Shown: in pieces, positions 60,073 to 64,000 of the stretch
Position numbering within the stretch: the first letter of the stretch is position 1
How the letters are laid out: every line of letters begins with the position of its first letter
Assembly: GCF_003385555.1 (NCBI RefSeq)
Contig: NZ_QOHR01000003.1
Coordinates: 98,776-162,775, forward strand
From: Rhodosalinus sediminis
GTDB lineage: Bacteria > Pseudomonadota > Alphaproteobacteria > Rhodobacterales > Rhodobacteraceae
Reading direction: 5' to 3'
DNA length: 64,000 nt
Position numbers and translations under genes: made by a program
Notes under the pieces: generated by a model
What the model saw: the letters and a program-made list of their open reading frames with translations, nothing else
The model's database searches: none
Told to the model about the DNA's origin: nothing

Positions 60073-60401
60073 TGCGCTTCAAGACCTTCATCGAGACCGA
60101 AGACGCTCAAGAGCAAGAGCAGCTGGACGAAAGTATCCTCCGCACCGGAGCGCTCACCACATACGCGACGAAAGCGCGTTCAGCTGGCAATAAGTCAGAG
60201 CAGGCGTTCAAAGCTGCACGAAGCGAGCTCCAACGTCCGCTTTCGGACGATACGCTCGAAACGCGTGTCGAGCGAATCGACAAAGCGCTCGACAAGATGC
60301 TCGAAGGACTTCTCCATCAACGCGAGCAGATCGGCAACGGCGTCGCTGTCGACTACGCTGGGCATACCTTCGCACAGCGCCAGAGCCGGAAGTCGCGGTA
60401 A
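60069..60401 (+). CDS. Charged helical island protein, unknown
   Basis: A 110-residue protein rich in Glu, Gln, Arg and Lys, apparently helical (AFKAARSELQRPLSDDTLETRVERIDKALDKMLEGLLHQREQ). No family recognised. The opening MMRFKTFIETEDAQEQEQLDE resembles short N-termini of some phage structural or accessory proteins, a weak hint only. Last of the three-gene operon; a strong terminator follows 44 bp after its stop. Confidence 0.6.
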   Translation: MMRFKTFIETEDAQEQEQLDESILRTGALTTYATKARSAGNKSEQAFKAARSELQRPLSDDTLETRVERIDKALDKMLEGLLHQREQIGNGVAVDYAGHTFAQRQSRKSR

Positions 60402-60444
60402 CCGACCTCGATTCCACTCATGACATAATGTTCCTTTCTAAACG

Positions 60445-60482
60445 AGTCCGACTAAGCCACTCATTTTAGTCGGACTTTTTTT
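60445..60482 (+). terminator. Strong Rho-independent terminator of the RHH operon
   Basis: AGTCCGACTAA, a ten-base loop, TTAGTCGGACT and then a run of T ending at 60482: a perfect 11-bp stem with a T-tract. It is oriented to end the three-gene operon upstream. Confidence 0.95.
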
Positions 60483-60554
60483 GCGCCCTTGTGGAACTTC
60501 GGTTTCCAGTCATGTTGGAACTCGACAAAACGACCATTTTACAATGGGTTAGAT

Positions 60555-61154
60555 ATGGCACTCGGCAAGCAAGCGAAGATCCTCACGAAGAAGCAGATCG
60601 ACCAGCTCACCTGGTATGTCGGCACGCTACGCCATGGCGTGCGCAACCAGGTGATCGTCATGCTCTCCGTCAAAGCTGGTCTTCGGGCGAAAGAGATCGC
60701 GTCGCTCACGTGGGCGATGGTCACCGACGCGGACGGCGACATCGCCGACGTCATCGCGCTCACCGATAAAGCAGCCAAAGGACGTAGCGGACGCATCATC
60801 CCGATGAACATGCAGCTACGTCACAAGCTCGAGGACTTGCTCGACGCTAAACGTGCGCGTGACGACTTCGACCTCGCGTCCTCGCACGTCATACGCACAG
60901 AGCGCGCGTCTCGCACGTCCCCACAAGCTGTCGTCAACATGTTTACGCGCTGGTATACCGACCTCGGACTGGCAGGTTGCTCGTCACACTCGGGACGTCG
61001 CACCTTCATCACGAACGCCGCGAAGAAGATCAGCACCGTGGGAGGCTCGCTCCGCGACGTCCAAGCGCTCGCGGGACACTCATCCCTCACCGTCACGCAG
61101 CGCTACATCGAAGCCGAGGGCGAAGCACAGCGGAAGATCGTCGACCTCATGTGA
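60555..61154 (+). CDS. Compact tyrosine recombinase (catalytic domain only)
   Basis: A 199-residue recombinase with all catalytic residues: first Arg in KAGLRAKEIASLTW, Lys in KAAKGRSGRIIP, HSGRRTFITN (His and second Arg), AGHSSLTVTQRYIEAE (His and nucleophilic Tyr). The usual ~90-residue core-binding domain is missing; only ~22 residues precede the fold. The start at MALGKQAKIL is chosen because upstream extension is in a terminator-adjacent stretch. Short catalytic-only members exist on plasmids and islands as resolvase/invertase-like enzymes. A damaged partial copy lies at 63213-63372. Confidence 0.88.
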   Translation: MALGKQAKILTKKQIDQLTWYVGTLRHGVRNQVIVMLSVKAGLRAKEIASLTWAMVTDADGDIADVIALTDKAAKGRSGRIIPMNMQLRHKLEDLLDAKRARDDFDLASSHVIRTERASRTSPQAVVNMFTRWYTDLGLAGCSSHSGRRTFITNAAKKISTVGGSLRDVQALAGHSSLTVTQRYIEAEGEAQRKIVDLM

Positions 61155-61195
61155 CGCGTGCGTGCAGCACGCCAAGGACTTGTCGCGAGCACGCT

Positions 61196-61936
61196 TCAAT
61201 ACTTGCCGGGAAAAACCCCGCTCGCGGCGTTCGTCGCGAGATTACGCGCTTTTTGTAGGTACCGCATGAACTGCCTACGGTTCCGACTTTGGCTCGTGTC
61301 CTTTCCAGCCATAATCTCCTCTGCGTAGAATCGCACCGCAGCCGGGAACATAGGACGCGTATAGCGATACCCACGCTCGCGGATCCAATCGTCGCGCCCT
61401 TTCGCCCACCGGTAGAAATCTAAAGCTGTGCCACTTATACGTCCCCGCTTATCACCCTCAGCATGATCGAGCCAGATACGATATAACCGCAGCATCATGT
61501 TAGCTCGATCAAGATATTTGAGGAACGCTCTCTCGTAGCCCTCGCTTAGCGCGAATTTTCCCGACGCCGAAATGGCGAGAGCAGCACCAGCGCCATGTTC
61601 CTCGAGCAACTGCGACACGTCCTTCAACGTCTCGCGCGGTTCCTTTTTGAGCGGAATACGCACAACGATCGAGTTTGCGTCAGTTTCCACTATCTCCCCG
61701 TGCTGCACCACCCGAACTCCAAGGTCGGCAGCGAATAGCTCACGCCACCTTCCCGAACCCCACCATTCATTGAATGGCATCTCCCAGATCGAACCCCATT
61801 CCTTGTAGTGCTCATAATCGACGTCGATTTCTGGATCGACGTGCGCAAGCTTCAAGAACTCGAACCACAACCGATAGGGTTCGACCTGTTTCGCCGGCAA
61901 TTGAAAGGCTCCATCGCCCGACCACTTTTTCGGCAT
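61196..61936 (-). CDS. Island protein of unknown function, Trp/Tyr-rich
   Basis: A 246-residue soluble protein: PYRLWFEFLKLAHVDPEIDVD, YKEWGSIWEMPFNEWWGSGRW near the N-terminus, a mid beta part (IVETDANSIVVRIPLKKEPRETLKDVSQLL) and a basic helical C-terminus (RNRRQFMRYLQKARNLATNAASGVFPG). No family recognised. The ATG at 61936 follows GGAGGGCGTTC; the palindrome TTTCCACTGGAAA lies 12 bp upstream of this start. It ends 41 bp from the convergent recombinase stop. Codon use is less GC-rich than the chromosome. Confidence 0.75.
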   Translation of the reverse strand: MPKKWSGDGAFQLPAKQVEPYRLWFEFLKLAHVDPEIDVDYEHYKEWGSIWEMPFNEWWGSGRWRELFAADLGVRVVQHGEIVETDANSIVVRIPLKKEPRETLKDVSQLLEEHGAGAALAISASGKFALSEGYERAFLKYLDRANMMLRLYRIWLDHAEGDKRGRISGTALDFYRWAKGRDDWIRERGYRYTRPMFPAAVRFYAEEIMAGKDTSQSRNRRQFMRYLQKARNLATNAASGVFPGKY

Positions 61937-61948
61937 GAACGCCCTCCA

Positions 61949-61961
61949 TTTCCACTGGAAA
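61949..61961. promoter_or_regulatory. Palindrome TTTCCACTGGAAA upstream of the 246-residue gene
   Basis: A perfect 6+1+6 palindrome exactly 12 bp before the ATG at 61936 (minus strand), followed by GAGGGCG. The same 13-mer, with the same 12-bp spacing and the same GAGGGCG, precedes the ATG at 63102 on the plus strand. A wider-spaced TTTCCA..TTGGAA occurs at 60503-60520, upstream of the recombinase. Looks like an operator or translational control site. Confidence 0.55.
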
Positions 61962-62110
61962 CCCAAAGTGGACAACCCGAAGTTCGGCAAGCCCAGCTCG
62001 TCTTGTCACTCAAAACACAGCTACAAACAACTATATTATAATTGTCAGCGGGCGACACAGCAAAGGCTCGATCTGGCACTTCCAACCACCACTATTGAAA
62101 GGAAATGAAC

Positions 62111-63004
62111 ATGTCTACGAACAACCTTCCCGTCCTCGCCAGCAACCAAGTCGACGTAGAGAACTTCGTCGATCGAATCAAGAAGCATATGAGCGATGCT
62201 ACCTTCGCCTGGCGTCAAATCTCCGAAATTCTCGCTGAAGCGGCAAATGAATTCGGTTGCGACTCTGACAAGATGAAGTCCCTGCGCAAGCAGACTGGCT
62301 TCAGCAAGAGCAAGGTCTCAAAGTTAATCGCCATCGCTACGAGCAAGCGTCTCTCTGAAAATTACGCGCTCTTCCAAACGACTCACGCGTGGACAGTTCT
62401 TTATGAAGTCACGAAGTTGACCGATGAAGAATTCGACACCCTCCTTGAAAATGTCAGCGTTGGCGACATCATCACGCAGAGCACAGTCAACAAAGCGCGC
62501 AAAAAGACTGTCAAAGAGCCAGATCCTTACAAGACTGTGTTCAATCTCCAGATTGACTTGAACGCCCTCAAATCTGGCATGTTCAGCGGGACAGATTACG
62601 AAGAGCTGTACAATGCCATCGAGAAAATCCAGAACACGCTGAACTACGTGCGTGTTGTCGAGACTAATCAGTTCGAAAATGACGCAGCACGTTATGTAGC
62701 AGAAATCGAGCGAGAGTTCGACAAAGCAGTGCGTAAAGAGTATTCAGCTGCTCTAAGTTCCTACAAGTCTCGTTCGAGCGACAAAACCATGTTTGGAGCT
62801 TACACGAAAGAAGAACTTAATCAGCTAATGCGCGATAAAGACTACGCTGCCGCATTCGACGCTCTGGACAGCGATCGCTTTGATCAGGCACGCCTCTACG
62901 AGGAAGCGTCAAGCAAGGTCGAAGCGAAACGGGCAAATAAGTTCGGTCCCCTTGTCCGTCCGCACAATGAGTTCGCAAACACTGAAATTCAGAGCGCAGC
63001 ATAA
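62111..63004 (+). CDS. Island protein with HTH-like region (KfrA/DUF3102-like), unknown
   Basis: A 297-residue protein, less GC-rich than its surroundings. Residues ~30-75 (FAWRQISEILAEAANEFG and LRKQTGFSKSKVSKLIAIATSKRL) look like a helix-turn-helix domain of the plasmid-partition/DUF3102 kind, followed by TTHAWTVLYEVTKLTDEEFDTLL, which I associate with phage/plasmid regulators. The remainder is helical and charged. Two ATGs are possible; 62111 is preferred because AAGGAA is at a good distance. A strong terminator follows 28 bp after the stop. DNA binding is inference. Confidence 0.7.
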   Translation: MSTNNLPVLASNQVDVENFVDRIKKHMSDATFAWRQISEILAEAANEFGCDSDKMKSLRKQTGFSKSKVSKLIAIATSKRLSENYALFQTTHAWTVLYEVTKLTDEEFDTLLENVSVGDIITQSTVNKARKKTVKEPDPYKTVFNLQIDLNALKSGMFSGTDYEELYNAIEKIQNTLNYVRVVETNQFENDAARYVAEIEREFDKAVRKEYSAALSSYKSRSSDKTMFGAYTKEELNQLMRDKDYAAAFDALDSDRFDQARLYEEASSKVEAKRANKFGPLVRPHNEFANTEIQSAA

Positions 63005-63032
63005 AATACAAACTCATCGTAACTTCTCGAAG

Positions 63033-63056
63033 CGCTGCTCCATGCAGCGTTTTTTT
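63033..63056 (+). terminator. Rho-independent terminator
   Basis: CGCTGC, loop TCCAT, GCAGCG then seven T (63050-63056). Perfect 6-bp stem; ends the 297-residue gene's transcript. Confidence 0.92.
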
Positions 63057-63076
63057 GTATCGAGCAGAAATTCGCG

Positions 63077-63089
63077 TTTCCACTGGAAA
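63077..63089. promoter_or_regulatory. Second copy of the TTTCCACTGGAAA palindrome
   Basis: Identical 13-mer, 12 bp upstream of the ATG at 63102, followed by AGAGGGCGCAC. Shared spacing and context with 61949-61961 suggest a duplicated leader that was placed in front of the damaged recombinase fragment. Confidence 0.55.
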
Positions 63090-63101
63090 AAGAGGGCGCA
63101 C

Positions 63102-63488
63102 ATGTCGCTAGAAGCGGATAGGCTCAAACCTCACGCTCAAGCTGGGAGACGACTCGTCGAAGTAGTCGATCGAGCTATTCGTCTCGGTGTAGCCCGCGAC
63201 GACATCGATGTTGCGTCCTCACACGTCATCCGCACAGAGCGCGCGTCTCGCACTTCCCCACAAGCTGTCGTCAACATGTTCACGCGCTGGTATGCCGATC
63301 TCGGACTGGCAGGTTGCTCGTCACACTCGGGATGTCGCACCTTCATCACGAACACAGAAAAGAGGATCAGCATGTTGTTACGGCTCAACCAGCCGAACCT
63401 CGCACTGCCCTGTGAAGACATCCGTATAAAATCCAAACAGTTGCTTTGTGATGGTGAGAGTAGCATTTCCCGTCATCATATCAATTGA
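63102..63488 (+). pseudogene. Chimeric remnant containing a mutated recombinase fragment
   Basis: An open frame starting MSLEADRLKPHAQAGRRLVEVVDRAIRL, of unknown origin. Nucleotides 63213-63372 then correspond colinearly to 60876-61035 of the compact recombinase, with about a dozen mismatches in 160 bp by eye. The catalytic HSGRRTF is HSGCRTF here (CGT to TGT), and the Tyr-containing part is missing, so it cannot be an active recombinase. After the fragment the frame runs into the antisense of the next gene. Probably a decayed partial duplication. Confidence 0.75.
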
Positions 63489-63824
63489 GTAGACTTCCAG
63501 TATGTCAGCAGGCTGAGTTTCAATCGTTAGGTAAGATTTGCTGCCCCGGTATATGTACCGAACTTCCCCTTGATACACACGGTCCTCGCCGTACTTGACA
63601 TGAACTGTATTGCCGACCTGTGGCGCGTATTCATCAAGAACAAACAAGGTCTCTTTTAGGTTTTGGAAGTTTTGATCATTTTCTAACTCACCATCATCCC
63701 GAAACCCCACACGTTGCCCTGTCCATTGCTGAGCTTCACATAAAATAACGAGCAGACCAGCAGAAAAAACGGGGCTAGCGCAAAAACACGATATAAAAGC
63801 GATAAACGCAAAAAGAGGTTTCAC
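63378..63824 (-). CDS. Small exported island protein, unknown
   Basis: A 148-residue protein with a signal peptide (KPLFAFIAFISCFCASPVFSA, cleavage near residue 22) and a beta-rich mature part (NTVHVKYGEDRVYQGEVRYIYRGSKSYLTIETQPADILEVYSIDMMTGNATLTITKQL). No family recognised. The GTG at 63824 is chosen since TTGCAGGAGTGGTACA precedes it; an ATG at 63848 lacks a site. The gene is among the most AT-rich in the window, so foreign. It overlaps the recombinase remnant in antisense. Confidence 0.7.
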   Translation of the reverse strand: MKPLFAFIAFISCFCASPVFSAGLLVILCEAQQWTGQRVGFRDDGELENDQNFQNLKETLFVLDEYAPQVGNTVHVKYGEDRVYQGEVRYIYRGSKSYLTIETQPADILEVYSIDMMTGNATLTITKQLFGFYTDVFTGQCEVRLVEP

Positions 63825-64000
63825 TGTACCACTCCTGCAATCAAGCATTATGTCGTACAAGTGAGCAAATAGCATGTCAAGCACCGCACGACGTCGAGCT
63901 GCGGTGAAAGTTGCTCGGTTTTCAGGTTGTTCGATGTGGTCAAACCGTTAGGTCGGCTACGAGTGCGTTGCACACACTCCGCACGCGCCGCGCATCAAGC

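Larger units (their letters stand above)
53305..64000. mobile_element. Genomic island integrated at tRNA-Lys (right end outside window)
   Basis: Begins at the tRNA-Lys half-copy and carries a disrupted tyrosine integrase next to it, the standard layout for an integrated element. From about 58.9 kb onward base composition is visibly lower in GC than the chromosome, with different codon usage (many AAA, GAA, TTC, and T-rich stretches), which indicates transfer. No conjugation, capsid or partition genes are recognisable in the part seen, so it may be an integrative mobilisable element or a phage satellite; the rest is needed to tell. No second att copy occurs within the window. Confidence 0.8.

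Overview
The window is about 53 kb of very GC-rich chromosome followed by about 11 kb of clearly AT-richer foreign DNA. Gene content and order (hmuRSTUV with hemP, rpsO-pnp, xth, pmbA/tldE, cysQ, clpS, ccoGHIS, hemF, an FnrL-type box, DUF5665/DUF1643/DUF2125 proteins, and a roseobacter-type 3'-end repeat) point to an alphaproteobacterium of the Rhodobacterales (Rhodobacteraceae/Paracoccaceae). No species can be named from the sequence.

Layout. (1) 1-10012: haem acquisition. tonB, two exbD-like genes, exbB, a small exported protein, hemP and the outer-membrane receptor hmuR lie on the minus strand. hmuSTUV (haem handling protein, periplasmic binding protein, permease, ATPase) run divergently on the plus strand. 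The 3' end of tonB is tandemly duplicated at the window edge. (2) 10081-21092: a type I secretion locus. A minus-strand beta-propeller/RTX protein with a dockerin-like pair of repeats faces a plus-strand operon of a long Ig-like adhesin with a cohesin-like domain, SapC, a TolC-type outer-membrane protein, a LapB-type ABC exporter and an HlyD-type adaptor. This looks like a self-contained, cell-surface cohesin-dockerin system and is the most interesting native locus here. (3) 21596-33675: two tRNAs (Arg-TCT, Ala-CGC), small zinc-finger proteins, HIT protein, GT14 glycosyltransferase and sulfotransferase (surface glycan), free-methionine sulfoxide reductase, a flavoprotein, HNH protein, enoyl-CoA hydratase/SDR pair, DUF2125 protein, PmbA, CysQ and exonuclease III. 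(4) 33739-48705: pnp-rpsO with clear terminators, an anchored RTX protein, PatB-like lyase, glutathionyl-hydroquinone reductase, lytic transglycosylase, ExoD, HemF, an SDR lacking its active-site Lys, a methyltransferase, ClpS and a SPOR-tailed D,D-carboxypeptidase. A composite 'terminator plus GGAGTATTT...CCAAGATGA' repeat follows several of these genes. (5) 48791-53124: ccoGHIS, the cbb3 oxidase copper/assembly genes, behind its own FnrL-like box; ccoNOQP is not in the window.

(6) 53305-64000 (continuing past the edge): an integrated island. It starts at a 3' half-copy of tRNA-Lys(TTT), the attachment site, followed by a 399-codon tyrosine integrase. The integrase is split by a 4325-bp IS66 element (8-bp target duplication), whose tnpA is itself split by a 1766-bp IS1380 element (5-bp target duplication). 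Removing each insertion plus one target copy restores both reading frames exactly. The rest of the island carries a structured non-coding stretch, a tightly overlapping three-gene operon led by a ribbon-helix-helix protein, a second compact tyrosine recombinase, a damaged 160-bp copy of that recombinase, two unknown proteins preceded or followed by strong terminators, a repeated operator-like palindrome, and a small exported protein. Most island genes have no function I can recognise.
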